64,000 nucleotides of DNA, taken from the NCBI RefSeq assembly GCF_025263485.1, contig NZ_CP079863.1, positions 868,001 to 932,000 of the forward strand, read 5' to 3'. Shown here one piece after another: positions 37,543 through 45,948 of this stretch. The first letter of the stretch is position 1, and each line of letters begins with the position of its first letter. Below the pieces are notes generated by a model that was not told the DNA's origin, made no database searches, and saw only the letters and a list, made by a program, of their open reading frames with translations. Source of the DNA: Mycobacterium sp. SMC-2 (GTDB taxonomy: Bacteria; Actinomycetota; Actinomycetes; Mycobacteriales; Mycobacteriaceae). A program made the translations under genes and the position numbers.

Positions 37543-37683
37543 AGTTACCTTTCCCTTTGCGGCGAAGCCAACGTCCTCAGCGGCGACTACCCTCCCGGTC
37601 CGCAGACAAACCGCGTGGGCGGATGGCGATGCCCGATACCCCCGGCGCTATTGTTACCACCCGAAGCCAAGGAGAGATTTTCT

Positions 37684-38139
37684 ATGCGCACCTTCGAATC
37701 AGTGGCCGACCTTGCTGCCGCGACCGGCGAGACGATCGGGCACAGCGACTGGGTCACCATCACCCAGGACGACGTCAACCTTTTCGCCGATGCGACCGGA
37801 GATCACCAGTGGATCCACGTCGACCCCGAACGCGCGGCCGCCGGGCCGTTCGGCGGGACCATCGCCCACGGTTTCATGACCCTGGCATTGCTGCCCCGCC
37901 TGCAGCACCAGATCTACACCGTCAAAGGCATCAAGCTGGCGATCAACTACGGCCTCAACAAGGTTCGCTTTCCCGCCCCGGTGCTGGTCGGCTCCCGGGT
38001 GCGCGCGCAGACGTCGCTGGTCAGTGTCGACGACGTCGGGAACGGCGCGGTGCAGGCGACCATGTCGACGACGATCGAGATCGAAGGCTCGCCCAAGCCG
38101 GCGTGTGTGGCCGAAAGCATCGTCCGCTACATCAGCTGA
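37684..38139 (+). CDS. htdZ: (R)-specific enoyl-CoA hydratase HtdZ (MaoC-like)
   Basis: This 151-residue single-hot-dog MaoC dehydratase resembles Rv0130. The hydratase-2 catalytic dyad is visible as Asp40 and His45 ('ADATGDHQWIHVD'), followed by 'PFGGTIAHGFMTLAL'. It hydrates trans-2-enoyl-CoA to (R)-3-hydroxyacyl-CoA. ATG 37684 has AAGGAGAG upstream. In M. tuberculosis I recall this gene beside fbpC; here about 8 kb of variable DNA separates them. It is convergent with fadE1, with a terminator-like hairpin between. Confidence 0.93.
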   Translation: MRTFESVADLAAATGETIGHSDWVTITQDDVNLFADATGDHQWIHVDPERAAAGPFGGTIAHGFMTLALLPRLQHQIYTVKGIKLAINYGLNKVRFPAPVLVGSRVRAQTSLVSVDDVGNGAVQATMSTTIEIEGSPKPACVAESIVRYIS

Positions 38140-38154
38140 CCCATCTACTTCCGG

Positions 38155-38211
38155 CGAGCGTCGACTTGCTGAGGTGAAATAGGGCATTCCGGCGCAAGAA
38201 GTCGACGTTCG
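38155..38211. terminator. Bidirectional terminator-like inverted repeat between htdZ and fadE1
   Basis: CGAGCGTCGACTT at 38155-38167 and AAGTCGACGTTCG at 38199-38211 pair over 13 positions with one G-U. They lie in the 93-base gap between two convergent genes. No U-tract follows, as is usual for mycobacterial terminators. Confidence 0.6.
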
Positions 38212-38232
38212 GCCGAGTTGAGTCGCCCGGGA

Positions 38233-39540
38233 TCAGAACTCGGCGACGGAATGCTCGAGTAGCTCGGCCAGTCGGGCCTGGGCCTCCGCCCGCCGCGTCG
38301 GAATGTGTGCGGACGGGAATGGCGTTGCGACGGGCTCATATTCGCGCAGCGTCCGGCGGGCGACCGTCATCTTGTGCAGTTCGGTGGCACCGTCGGCGAT
38401 GCCGAGCGACTCGGCGGCCACCATCATCTTGACGAACGGCATTTCGTCGGAGACGCCGAGCGCCCCGTGCAGGTGCATGGCCCGCTGCACGACGTCATGC
38501 AGCACCTGGGGCATGGCGACCTTCACGGCCGCGATGTCCCGGCGCACCTTCTGGTAGTCATGGTGCTTGTCGATCAGCCACGCGGTGCGCAAAACCAGCA
38601 GCCGGAACTGTTCGATCTGGATCCAGCTGTCGGCGATCTTCTCCTGGGTCATCTGGAAATCGGAGAGCCGCCCGTGCCGCGTCTTGCGCGACACCGCGCG
38701 CTCGCACATCATGTCAAACGCACTGCGCGCTAACGCAATCGTCCGCATGGCGTGGTGGATTCGGCCGCCGCCGAGCCGCGTTTGCGCGATCATGAACGCC
38801 TGACCCTCACCGCCCAGCACGTGATCGGCCGGGACGCGGACATCGGTGTAGCGGACATAGCCGTGGCTGGCCGACGATGCCGACCTTTCCAATCCCACGC
38901 CGACGTTGCGGACGATCTCGATGCCCGGTGTCTCGGCCGGAACGATGAACAACGACATCTTGTCGTAGGTGCGCGACTCGGGGTTGGTGACCGCCATGAC
39001 GATGAAGAACGACGCGTGCTTGGCGTTGGTGGAGAACCACTTTTCACCGTTGATCAACCAATAGTCGCCGTCCCGGGTCGCGGCGGTGACGAACTGTCCC
39101 GGGTCGGAACCGCCCTGCGGTTCGGTCATCGAATAGCACGAGGTGATTTCGCCGTCGAGCAGCGGCTGCAGGTAACGGGCCTTCTGTTGGTCGGTGCCGA
39201 ACATCGCGAGAATCTCCGCGTTGCCCGAATCCGGCGCCTGGCAGCCGAACACCGACGGCGCCCAACGGGAACGGCCGAGAATCTCGTTGAGCAGGGCGAG
39301 CTTGACCTGCCCGAAGCCCTGCCCACCCAGCTCGGGCCGTAGGTGCGCCGCCCATAGCCCCTGATCCTTGACCTGCTGCTGCAACGGCCGCAGGATGGCC
39401 ATCATCTCGGCGTTCTTCTTGTCATAGGGGTCGAGGGCGACCAGATCGAGCGGTTCCAGCTCGTCCGCCATGAACTTTTCGACCCAGTCGAGCTTTGCCT
39501 GATATTCCGGGTCTGTTTCGAAATCCCACACGGTGGCCAC
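38233..39540 (-). CDS. fadE1: Acyl-CoA dehydrogenase FadE1
   Basis: This protein of about 435 residues is an FAD acyl-CoA dehydrogenase introducing the alpha-beta double bond in an acyl-CoA. Visible markers are 'WAAHLRPELGGQGFGQ', the FAD/substrate block 'CYSMTEPQGGSDPGQF', 'INGEKWFSTNAKHASF' and 'GALGVSDEMPF'. It resembles Rv0131c. Three in-frame GTG codons are possible; 39540 is favoured because GGGGA lies just upstream, and 39564 would add eight residues. The adjoining htdZ-like hydratase suggests that they act in related acyl-CoA metabolism. Confidence 0.92.
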   Translation of the reverse strand: MATVWDFETDPEYQAKLDWVEKFMADELEPLDLVALDPYDKKNAEMMAILRPLQQQVKDQGLWAAHLRPELGGQGFGQVKLALLNEILGRSRWAPSVFGCQAPDSGNAEILAMFGTDQQKARYLQPLLDGEITSCYSMTEPQGGSDPGQFVTAATRDGDYWLINGEKWFSTNAKHASFFIVMAVTNPESRTYDKMSLFIVPAETPGIEIVRNVGVGLERSASSASHGYVRYTDVRVPADHVLGGEGQAFMIAQTRLGGGRIHHAMRTIALARSAFDMMCERAVSRKTRHGRLSDFQMTQEKIADSWIQIEQFRLLVLRTAWLIDKHHDYQKVRRDIAAVKVAMPQVLHDVVQRAMHLHGALGVSDEMPFVKMMVAAESLGIADGATELHKMTVARRTLREYEPVATPFPSAHIPTRRAEAQARLAELLEHSVAEF

Positions 39541-39612
39541 CCGTTCCCCGGCGCAGCGTCGCACCGGATTCGTCGATGAAGCGACACCATCGTAAACGGC
39601 GCCGACGGAAGA

Positions 39613-40311
39613 TCAGTCGTCGCCGCGGGTGTCGATGACGCGCTGGGCGATGTCGATGAGCTTGGTCTGGCTTTCCTGGGAAAGCCGGCGCAGCAAGTCG
39701 AACGCGCGCAGTTCGTCCACCCCGTAGCGCTCCATGATGATGCCTTTCGCCTGCCCGATGCGATCTCGCGTCGAAAGAGCCGACTGCATCTGCTGCTCGT
39801 GCCGGCTCGCCATGATCGCCGAGGCGGCGTGCGCGGCGAGGACGGATCCGATGGTCTCGGCTTCGGTGTCCCACGCGCCTGGCCGGAAACTGAACAGGTT
39901 CAGCGCCCCGGCCGTGCGTTCGGCCGTGTAAAGCTTGAACGAAAGGCTGCTCAGCACACCGTGTTCCACGGCCGCGGGTGCGTATTTCGGCCAGCGTGGT
40001 TCGTCGCGCAGGTCGTCGGTGCGCACGATCGTCTGTTTCAGGGCGGCGTCGTGACAGGGGCCCTCGTTGTAATCGTGCTGCAGCTTGTCGAGTTTCGCCA
40101 CCAGGCTGTCGGTGTCGGCGAGCGACTCGAAGTCACCGCCCCCTTTCAACAGCAATACCCCCGCGATGTCCGCGGCCCCTATCAGCTCCACCGCGGCGGC
40201 GGTCACGTCGGTGAGAACTTGGCCGAGCGAGCGCGGCGCAGCGATTTCGCGGGAAAGCTCGGCCATGCGCATGGCCAGCTCGTGCGAGGAACTCGAGTCC
40301 GATAACGCCAT
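39613..40311 (-). CDS. GAF-ANTAR domain regulator
   Basis: This 232-residue protein joins a GAF sensor domain (about 20-165) to a C-terminal ANTAR RNA-binding domain (about 172-228). ANTAR is seen as 'DRIGQAKGIIMERYGVDELRAFDLLRRLSQ'. ANTAR proteins bind paired hairpins in RNA and act as antiterminators; in mycobacteria they can respond to metabolic or redox cues. No ANTAR target hairpin pair is evident nearby. It is divergent from the Mn-catalase gene and begins the inserted stress cassette. Confidence 0.88.
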   Translation of the reverse strand: MALSDSSSSHELAMRMAELSREIAAPRSLGQVLTDVTAAAVELIGAADIAGVLLLKGGGDFESLADTDSLVAKLDKLQHDYNEGPCHDAALKQTIVRTDDLRDEPRWPKYAPAAVEHGVLSSLSFKLYTAERTAGALNLFSFRPGAWDTEAETIGSVLAAHAASAIMASRHEQQMQSALSTRDRIGQAKGIIMERYGVDELRAFDLLRRLSQESQTKLIDIAQRVIDTRGDD

Positions 40312-40395
40312 AAGACCGGATTGTCCACGATGTGCCCGGGCGCGTCATCCGCGCACCCCTCGGCGGTGTGCGGCCGCCGAGTTGCTGTCGCCGCC

Positions 40396-40420
40396 GTTTG
40401 GCTACCGAAGCCGGGGGTAT
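40396..40420 (+). promoter_or_regulatory. SigF-type promoter of the Mn catalase
   Basis: GTTT at 40396-40399 and GGGTAT at 40415-40420 are separated by 15 bases, an exact match to the mycobacterial SigF consensus GTTT-N15-17-GGGTAT. It lies 43 bases before the GTG start. Confidence 0.75.
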
Positions 40421-40462
40421 CCGGCGAGACCAGAACCTTCTCGACAATCCTAGGGAGACCAA

Positions 40463-41359
40463 GTGTTCGTTCACAACAAAGATCTTCAATTCGAGGTCCG
40501 GGTCAGAGAGCCCGATCCACGGTTTGCGACGCTGCTCCAGGAGCAGTTCGGTGGCGCCAATGGTGAACTCAAGGCCGCCATGCAGTACTTCACCCAGGCT
40601 TTCGTCCTGCGCGGGAAGAACCCCAAGCTGTACGACCTGTTCATGGACATCGCCACCGAGGAACTCAGCCACCTCGAGATGGTCGGCTCGATGATCACGA
40701 TGTTGCTGGACGGCCTCAACGACAACCTGAAGATTGCCAACGAGAAGTGCGACTGGATGCCCGCGGTGGCGAGCGGAGACGGCCGCGACCAGATCATTCA
40801 TCAAGTTGCCGTCAACCCGCTGTATCTGGCGCTGAACGGAGGGAGCCCGGATGTGAGCAACTCCCAGGGCGTGCCCTGGATGGGCTCCTACGTCAACGCC
40901 AACGGTGACCCCACAGTGGATCTGCGCAGCAACCTGGCCGCCGAGTCCCGCGCAAAAATGGTCTACGAGTACCTCAAGCAGTACACCGACGATCCCGGTG
41001 TACAAGACACCCTCACCTTTCTGATGACGCGGGAAGTGACGCACTACCAGCAGTTCACCGCGGCGCTCAACGAGCTTCCGGTCAACTTTCCGCCCGGACA
41101 GTTGCCGGGCGACCCGCGCTTCCAGAACGTGGCGTTCAACATGTCCAACGGCGGCGGCGAATCGGTCCGTGGCCCGTGGAACCAGGGTCAGGGGCCGTGG
41201 CCCGAGGGCATGGAGTGGGAGTACGTCGAGAAGCCCGAACAGCAGTGGCTCGGCGGCACCACGCGCCAGAACCAGGGTGCGCAGCAGAACCCGCAGGGCT
41301 CGCCCGCCATCAAGGCCGAGAAGCCCTTCACACACGAACAACACGTTCCGACAAGTTAA
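40463..41359 (+). CDS. Manganese catalase
   Basis: This 298-residue di-manganese catalase breaks down hydrogen peroxide without heme. Metal ligands are visible as Glu35, Glu67 and His70 ('ATEELSHLE') and a later Glu-x2-His in 'REVTHYQQF'. The C-terminal part is glycine/glutamine-rich with 'QGPWPEGMEWEY'. GTG 40463 follows AGGGAGACC. M. tuberculosis relies on KatG and has no Mn catalase that I know of, so this is accessory. A SigF-type promoter lies upstream, and a strong bidirectional terminator follows the gene. Confidence 0.92.
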   Translation: MFVHNKDLQFEVRVREPDPRFATLLQEQFGGANGELKAAMQYFTQAFVLRGKNPKLYDLFMDIATEELSHLEMVGSMITMLLDGLNDNLKIANEKCDWMPAVASGDGRDQIIHQVAVNPLYLALNGGSPDVSNSQGVPWMGSYVNANGDPTVDLRSNLAAESRAKMVYEYLKQYTDDPGVQDTLTFLMTREVTHYQQFTAALNELPVNFPPGQLPGDPRFQNVAFNMSNGGGESVRGPWNQGQGPWPEGMEWEYVEKPEQQWLGGTTRQNQGAQQNPQGSPAIKAEKPFTHEQHVPTS

Positions 41360-41369
41360 TTGCTTGAGA

Positions 41370-41407
41370 CGAGGGCCGGGCGCTGACGATTCAGCGCCCG
41401 GCCCTCG
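41370..41407. terminator. Strong bidirectional hairpin terminator
   Basis: A perfect 17-base-pair stem (41370-41386 with 41391-41407) and a four-base loop (CGAT) lies between the convergent Mn-catalase and hemerythrin genes. It ends 9 bases before the hemerythrin stop. There is no long U-tract on either strand. Confidence 0.82.
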
Positions 41408-41415
41408 AGTCTGCC

Positions 41416-41994
41416 TTACTTGACTTGCGGGTCCGGCGGGTTGTCCTCGGCGCGACCGGTGAACGCGTCGCGCACGTGGTCGACGACCGCCGCCCCCATT
41501 CCCACCGTCTTGAGCACCGCCGGGTTGGGCGGGGTGCCGGGGTGGGGCCGGGTGGGCGCGATTTTCTTTGCCTGTTCCAGCTTTTCGCCGATCTTCTCCA
41601 GCTCCTCGCGGCTGATCGCCAATTCGACCTGCGGCCACACCACGTCCTGCTCGTACGCGATGTGCTCACGGCCCGCGCGGACGAACTCCTGCAGCGCTTC
41701 GTGGTAGTCCGGATCGCCGGGCTTGCCGTCCTCCAGCCGCTGCAACAGCTGCTTGCCGGCCTGCTCCTGCTCGATGGCCTTGTCGACCAGTCCGTCACCG
41801 ATTGCGTTGCGCACCGCCGGCCAGAAGAACTGTTCCTCAATGACCTCATGCTGTGATTCGGCGATGATGAGGTTGTTCACCATCGTCTCCAGGCCGCTCG
41901 CCTCGGCGCCAGAACCCGATGGTGCCCCATCGAGCGTCTCGAACAGACCGAGCACACTTTTGTGGTCTTGACGAAGAAAAGTAATTGCGTCCAT
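41416..41994 (-). CDS. Hemerythrin HHE-domain protein
   Basis: This 192-residue protein has the HHE cation-binding four-helix fold. Iron-ligand-type residues are His16 in 'LRQDHKSVL', His-x3-Glu in 'SQHEVIEEQFFWP', and His-x4-Asp in 'EHIAYEQDVVWP'. The C-terminal tail is proline-rich. Mycobacterial hemerythrins are linked to oxygen, NO or H2O2 sensing and SigF. ATG 41994 has GGAAGG about eight bases upstream; the longer frame is not needed. A SigF-type promoter is seen at 42038-42062. Confidence 0.88.
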   Translation of the reverse strand: MDAITFLRQDHKSVLGLFETLDGAPSGSGAEASGLETMVNNLIIAESQHEVIEEQFFWPAVRNAIGDGLVDKAIEQEQAGKQLLQRLEDGKPGDPDYHEALQEFVRAGREHIAYEQDVVWPQVELAISREELEKIGEKLEQAKKIAPTRPHPGTPPNPAVLKTVGMGAAVVDHVRDAFTGRAEDNPPDPQVK

Positions 41995-42037
41995 GCCTTG
42001 CCTTCCAGTTGGGCTTGTCACTCGAAGTGGCCTGCGG

Positions 42038-42062
42038 ATACCCAGGGCTATGGTGTTGAAAC
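42038..42062 (-). promoter_or_regulatory. SigF-type promoter of the hemerythrin gene
   Basis: On the minus strand GTTT (42062-42059) and GGGTAT (42043-42038) are separated by 15 bases, an exact match to the SigF consensus. It lies 44 bases before the hemerythrin ATG and overlaps no gene. Confidence 0.75.
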
Positions 42063-42088
42063 GGGCGCCCGAACCCGCAAGCTCCACC

Positions 42089-42114
42089 GTTTCGATTTAT
42101 GCGGTCGGGGGTAG
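42089..42114 (+). promoter_or_regulatory. SigF-like promoter of the cation efflux gene
   Basis: GTTT at 42089-42092 and GGGTAG at 42109-42114 are separated by 16 bases, one mismatch from the SigF consensus. The start codon lies only nine bases after the -10, so the transcript would be leaderless or nearly so. Confidence 0.6.
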
Positions 42115-42123
42115 CTTTACGCG

Positions 42124-43041
42124 ATGGCGGCTGACGGCATCACCAAGTCTGTCTTGGCGGCGTTCGCTGCCAACGCCGGAATCGCCGTCGCGAAACTCGC
42201 CGGCTACCTGGTCACCGGAAGTTCGGCCATGCTCGCCGAGTCGGTGCACTCACTTGCCGACACCATCAACGAAGTGTTGTTGATGGTGGGCAAGCATGCG
42301 GCGCTCAGGCGACCAGATGCCTTGCATCAGTTCGGGTATGGCCGAAGCCGCTACTTCTACTCGTTCGTCGTCGCCCTGCTGGTATTCGTCCTCGGGGCGG
42401 TAGCCGCCAGCTATGAGGGTTATCGCAAGATCACCCACCCCGAGCCGCTGACCGCACCGGGCGTTGCCATTGCGATCCTCGTCGTCGCCGCGGCCTTGGA
42501 AGCCTTGAGCCTGCGGACGGTGCGGACCCAGGCCAAGCGGCTGAAGGGTTCCGACAGCTGGTGGCAGTTCATCCGCAATTCCCGCATCCCGGAGCCACCC
42601 GTGGTGCTGTTGGAGGATAGCGCCGCACTAGTCGGTCTGGGCGTGGCGTTCGCGGGCGTGACGGCGACGGTCGTCACGGGAAACCCGTTGTGGGACGCGG
42701 TCAGTACGCTTGGCATCGGTGCGCTGCTGGCCGTGATCGCCGTGGTATTGATCATCGAGACGCACAGCATGTTGATCGGCGAGGGAGCAACCACCGACCA
42801 GTGCAAGAAGATTCGGTCCGCCCTGCAGCGGGCCGGGAACGTCGATTCCGTGGTTGACCTGCGCACCCAATACCTCGCCCCGGATCAGATGGTGGTGGTC
42901 GCCAAGGTCGTGTTCGGGCCCGACAGGCAGTTCGCCACCGCCGCCGAAGTTATCAGGAATGCCGAGGCGCGCATTCGTGACAGCGTGCCCGCGGTGCGGG
43001 TCGTCTACATTCAGCCCGAGGTCGAGCCCGGGACGACTTAA
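42124..43041 (+). CDS. Cation diffusion facilitator (CDF) transporter
   Basis: This 305-residue CDF protein has about six transmembrane segments. The metal-site pattern 'ESVHSLADTINE' is in TM2, and a cytoplasmic C-terminal domain (about 215-305) is present. The family exports Zn2+, Fe2+, Co2+ or Mn2+ by proton antiport; the metal cannot be set by eye. Lying beside a Mn catalase and hemerythrin, it may balance metal during oxidative stress. No Shine-Dalgarno is visible, consistent with a leaderless mRNA. The stop overlaps the convergent fgd2 gene by four bases. Confidence 0.9.
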   Translation: MAADGITKSVLAAFAANAGIAVAKLAGYLVTGSSAMLAESVHSLADTINEVLLMVGKHAALRRPDALHQFGYGRSRYFYSFVVALLVFVLGAVAASYEGYRKITHPEPLTAPGVAIAILVVAAALEALSLRTVRTQAKRLKGSDSWWQFIRNSRIPEPPVVLLEDSAALVGLGVAFAGVTATVVTGNPLWDAVSTLGIGALLAVIAVVLIIETHSMLIGEGATTDQCKKIRSALQRAGNVDSVVDLRTQYLAPDQMVVVAKVVFGPDRQFATAAEVIRNAEARIRDSVPAVRVVYIQPEVEPGTT

Positions 43042-44132
43042 TGCAACCTGGGCAGGACGTTGGTGCGGTAGAACTCGATGGCCGTCGACGGATTGCCTTG
43101 GGGGAAATGCAGAAACGGAACGGCGCCGGCGTCCAAGACCGCTTGCACCGCCTTGACGTGTGGGGCGGGATCGGTGCCGACCGTCCAGTTGGCCAGCACT
43201 TTGTCGATCGGGTTGGCCTGCGCGGCGCGCTGGATTTCGACCGGGTTCGGCTGGTCGACCGCGCCGGCGGTGAAGCGCCACAGGTCGGCGGCGGTGGTTG
43301 CCACGGCGTCGTCGCCGACGACCGCGAACAGCTCGGCCCGCTTGCCCAGGCCGGCCGGGTCGCGGCCGGCGGCCCGCGCGCCGGCGTTGAACGCGGCCAC
43401 CAGTGTGGGGTTCGTGACGTCCCGGGCCTGACCGATCCAGCCGTCACCGTATCGACCGGCCAGTGTCGCGCTCTTGGGCCCGCTGGCCGCCACGAAGATC
43501 GGCGGGGGTGTGGGCGGTGTGTCGTAGATCTTCAGCGCGTTGGTCTGAAAGTAGCTTCCGGCGAACGAGATTCGCGATCCGCTCCACAACTGGCGGATCA
43601 GGCTGATCGCCTCGATCAGGCGATCGTGGCGCTCGGTGTACTTGCCGAACGCGTTGGTGGTCGCCTGCTCGTTGAGCCGTTCCCCGGTGCCGACCCCCAG
43701 GAACACCCGTCCGGGGCTGAGGACCGCCAGCGAGGCAAAGGCCTGTGCCACCACGGCCGGGTGATACCGATACGTGGGGCAGGTCACCCCGGTGCCGAAC
43801 GAGATGCGGCTGGTGGCGTTGCCCACCAGCGCCAGGGTCAGCCACGGGAACATCGAATGGCCCTCGTTGTCCTGCCACGGCTGGATATGGTCGCTGGCCC
43901 AGACATATTGGAAGCCGGCCTGTTCGGCGGCCTGGGCTTGTGCAACCAACTGGTCGGTGCGGAATTGTTCATGCGAGAGCACCACACCCACTCCCTTGGC
44001 CGCGGGCGGCGGAGCGGCGGGTGTGGCGTGGTCGGTCCTTCCGCGACCGCAGCCGGCGGGAAGCCCGGCGGTGCCGAGCATGCCGGCACCGGCGGCCATC
44101 CGCCCGAATGCGCGACGCGAAACGCCGGTCAC
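43038..44132 (-). CDS. fgd2: F420-dependent hydroxymycolic acid dehydrogenase Fgd2
   Basis: This 364-residue luciferase-like (TIM-barrel) F420 enzyme resembles Rv0132c. In M. tuberculosis that protein was shown to oxidise hydroxymycolates to ketomycolates in the cell envelope. A Tat signal 'SRRAFGRM' at residues 5-12, a hydrophobic stretch and a possible lipobox ending in 'AGC' precede the barrel. 'YVWASDHIQPW' and 'FLGVGTGERLNEQA' are F420-family features. GTG 44132 gives the short basic n-region. It is the inhibitor-relevant target reported for PA-824-related chemistry only in other contexts, so no drug link is claimed here. Confidence 0.92.
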   Translation of the reverse strand: MTGVSRRAFGRMAAGAGMLGTAGLPAGCGRGRTDHATPAAPPPAAKGVGVVLSHEQFRTDQLVAQAQAAEQAGFQYVWASDHIQPWQDNEGHSMFPWLTLALVGNATSRISFGTGVTCPTYRYHPAVVAQAFASLAVLSPGRVFLGVGTGERLNEQATTNAFGKYTERHDRLIEAISLIRQLWSGSRISFAGSYFQTNALKIYDTPPTPPPIFVAASGPKSATLAGRYGDGWIGQARDVTNPTLVAAFNAGARAAGRDPAGLGKRAELFAVVGDDAVATTAADLWRFTAGAVDQPNPVEIQRAAQANPIDKVLANWTVGTDPAPHVKAVQAVLDAGAVPFLHFPQGNPSTAIEFYRTNVLPRLH

Positions 44133-44198
44133 CGAAGTAACGTACCGCTACCCCGGCGATGACGCCGAAGGATAACGGCACCCGCTAACCTGACTCGG

Positions 44199-44804
44199 GT
44201 GACTCCCCAGGCGCATCCTGCGCGCAAGGCCGATGTCCGCGAACTGTCGCGCACCCTGGCCCGGGCCTTCTACGACGACCCGGTGATGACCTGGCTGCTG
44301 CCCGACGCGAGGGCCCGGACGGCGAACTTGTACCGGTTGTTCGCGACGATGACACGCCACCATCATCTGGGCTGCGGCGGCGTCGAGGTGGCCCCCGGCG
44401 GCCCCGGCATCGGGGCGGCGGCGCTCTGGGACCCGCCGAATCAGTGGCGCGAGACGCGCCTGGGTGAGCTGTTGATGACGCCGACCTTTCTGCGCGTGTT
44501 CGGACTGAAGGCGACGAGGGCACGCGGCGTGCAGGAGTTGATGAAGCGCGCGCATCCCGAAGAGCCACACTGGTATCTCGCCGCGATCGGGAGTGACCCT
44601 TCGGTCCGCGGGCAGGGCTTCGGCCAGGCGCTGATGCGGTCACGGCTGGAGCGCTGCGACGCCGAATACTGTCCGGCCTATCTCGAATCGAGCAAGCCCG
44701 AGAATGTGCCGTACTACGAACGTTTCGGTTTCACCGTGACCCGCGAGCTCACGTTGCCCGAGGGCGGGCCGAGCATGTGGGCGATGTGGCGCACGCCGCG
44801 GTAG
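44199..44804 (+). CDS. GNAT family acetyltransferase (Rv0133-like)
   Basis: This 201-residue GNAT acetyltransferase resembles Rv0133. The acetyl-CoA loop is 'PSVRGQGFGQALM' (motif A, R/Q-x-x-G-x-G/A) and 'PYYERFGFTV' is motif B. Substrate is unknown. GTG 44199 follows shortly after the divergent fgd2 start, leaving a 66-base shared promoter region. Residues 1-100 hold the variable substrate-binding part ('RAFYDDPVMTWLLPD'). Confidence 0.88.
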   Translation: MTPQAHPARKADVRELSRTLARAFYDDPVMTWLLPDARARTANLYRLFATMTRHHHLGCGGVEVAPGGPGIGAAALWDPPNQWRETRLGELLMTPTFLRVFGLKATRARGVQELMKRAHPEEPHWYLAAIGSDPSVRGQGFGQALMRSRLERCDAEYCPAYLESSKPENVPYYERFGFTVTRELTLPEGGPSMWAMWRTPR

Positions 44805-44805
44805 C

Positions 44806-44831
44806 GTTTAGCCCCCCGATCCGGCGGGCAA
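44806..44831 (+). promoter_or_regulatory. Weak SigF-like promoter of the DUF5709-type gene
   Basis: GTTT at 44806-44809 and GGGCAA at 44826-44831 are 16 bases apart. The -10 matches only four of six positions, so this is tentative. The start codon is 11 bases further. Confidence 0.35.
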
Positions 44832-44841
44832 CCGTCCTCGC

Positions 44842-45234
44842 ATGAGCGAAAACCCCCAGGCCGAGGTGGACCCGGCCGACTTTCCCGAGGAGGGCGGGCC
44901 CGGTGACACCCTGAACCCGAGCGAAGGCACCGACTCCGACGAGCTCCACAACGACGACGGCGACATCGTCGTCGACCCACCCGAGGGCTGGAGCGAAGCG
45001 AACCGGTTCGGCATGACGGCGCGGGAAGAGCGCGAGGGCGAATCCCTGGACGCCCGGCTCGCCGAGGAGGAGCCTGACATATCGCCCGACACCCCGGACG
45101 CGAGCGTGCCGGCCGACGGTCCGCCCGGGCGCGCTCATAGGGGCCAGATCGACGGAGTGCCCGAAGACGGCCAGTCGCTGTACGAGGTAGTCGACGAGAA
45201 CGCCGCGCCCGACTTTACGCAGACGACGGAGTGA
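44842..45234 (+). CDS. Acidic DUF5709-like protein
   Basis: This 130-residue highly acidic protein contains the pattern 'WSEANRFGMTAREEREGESLDARLAEEEPD', typical of an actinobacterial family of unknown function (DUF5709-like). No transmembrane region is present and most of the chain looks disordered. ATG 44842 has no strong Shine-Dalgarno, consistent with the near-leaderless candidate promoter. The neighbours on either side (GNAT and TetR) are not functionally informative. Confidence 0.72.
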   Translation: MSENPQAEVDPADFPEEGGPGDTLNPSEGTDSDELHNDDGDIVVDPPEGWSEANRFGMTAREEREGESLDARLAEEEPDISPDTPDASVPADGPPGRAHRGQIDGVPEDGQSLYEVVDENAAPDFTQTTE

Positions 45235-45273
45235 TGCGGCCAGTGTTCGACTGTTCACTGCGGGTACGGGTCG

Positions 45274-45948
45274 CTAGGGCGTGCTCTTCCAGCCGGCAAT
45301 GCCGATGGCGATCATCCGCAACTGCTTGACGGCGATCCGCCGGATGTCTTCCAAAGCCTCGGCGCTTTGCGCGTCCTCGATGGCCTCCGCGATGACGATC
45401 ATCGCGTTGACGAACAGGGTCGCCAGTACGTTGAGATCTTCGGTTGTCCACTCGTGCAGCCGCGGAAAGCGCGCCAGGTCGGTGGCCAGTTCGGAGGTGA
45501 TCAGCCGGATCTCGGTGCGGATGGCGTAACGCAGCACGCTCAGCCCGCTGTTGCGTTCGCGTGCGATGAATCGCCAATGTTCCCGCCGCTGCGCGACACT
45601 GGCGACCAGGATTTCGACGGACGATTCGATCACCCGGTTCGGATCGAGCTTGCCGGCGCGCGCCTCACGCAGGGTGTCGCGCAGGCTTCGGAACGACTCG
45701 TCGATCAAGACCAGCCCGAGGGCCTCCATCGAGTCGAAATGACGGTAGAACGCCGCCGGCACGATCCCCACCTCACGGGTCACCTCGCGCAGGCTCAGGC
45801 TGGAAAAGCTACGGTCCTGCAGCAGCTTGAGCGCCGCGGCGATGATGGCGCGACGGGTGGCCTCCTTGCGCTCCTCGCGCGATCGGCTTTCGCGTGTGCG
45901 CTCGCGACCAGAACTGCGCACCCGTGAGCTAGGAGTACGGCTGTTCAC
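45274..45948 (-). CDS. TetR-family regulator of the desaturase operon
   Basis: This protein of about 224 residues has an N-terminal TetR helix-turn-helix (about 25-75, 'SLSLREVTREVGIVPAAFYRHFDSM') after a basic tail, and a C-terminal ligand domain. The helix-turn-helix resembles the DesT/FabR type that senses acyl-CoA saturation. GTG 45948 is preferred because the palindrome 45943-45957 overlaps it and would permit autorepression; the frame extends to 46026. It is divergent from the ferredoxin reductase-desaturase operon, which it probably controls. Confidence 0.86.
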   Translation of the reverse strand: MNSRTPSSRVRSSGRERTRESRSREERKEATRRAIIAAALKLLQDRSFSSLSLREVTREVGIVPAAFYRHFDSMEALGLVLIDESFRSLRDTLREARAGKLDPNRVIESSVEILVASVAQRREHWRFIARERNSGLSVLRYAIRTEIRLITSELATDLARFPRLHEWTTEDLNVLATLFVNAMIVIAEAIEDAQSAEALEDIRRIAVKQLRMIAIGIAGWKSTP

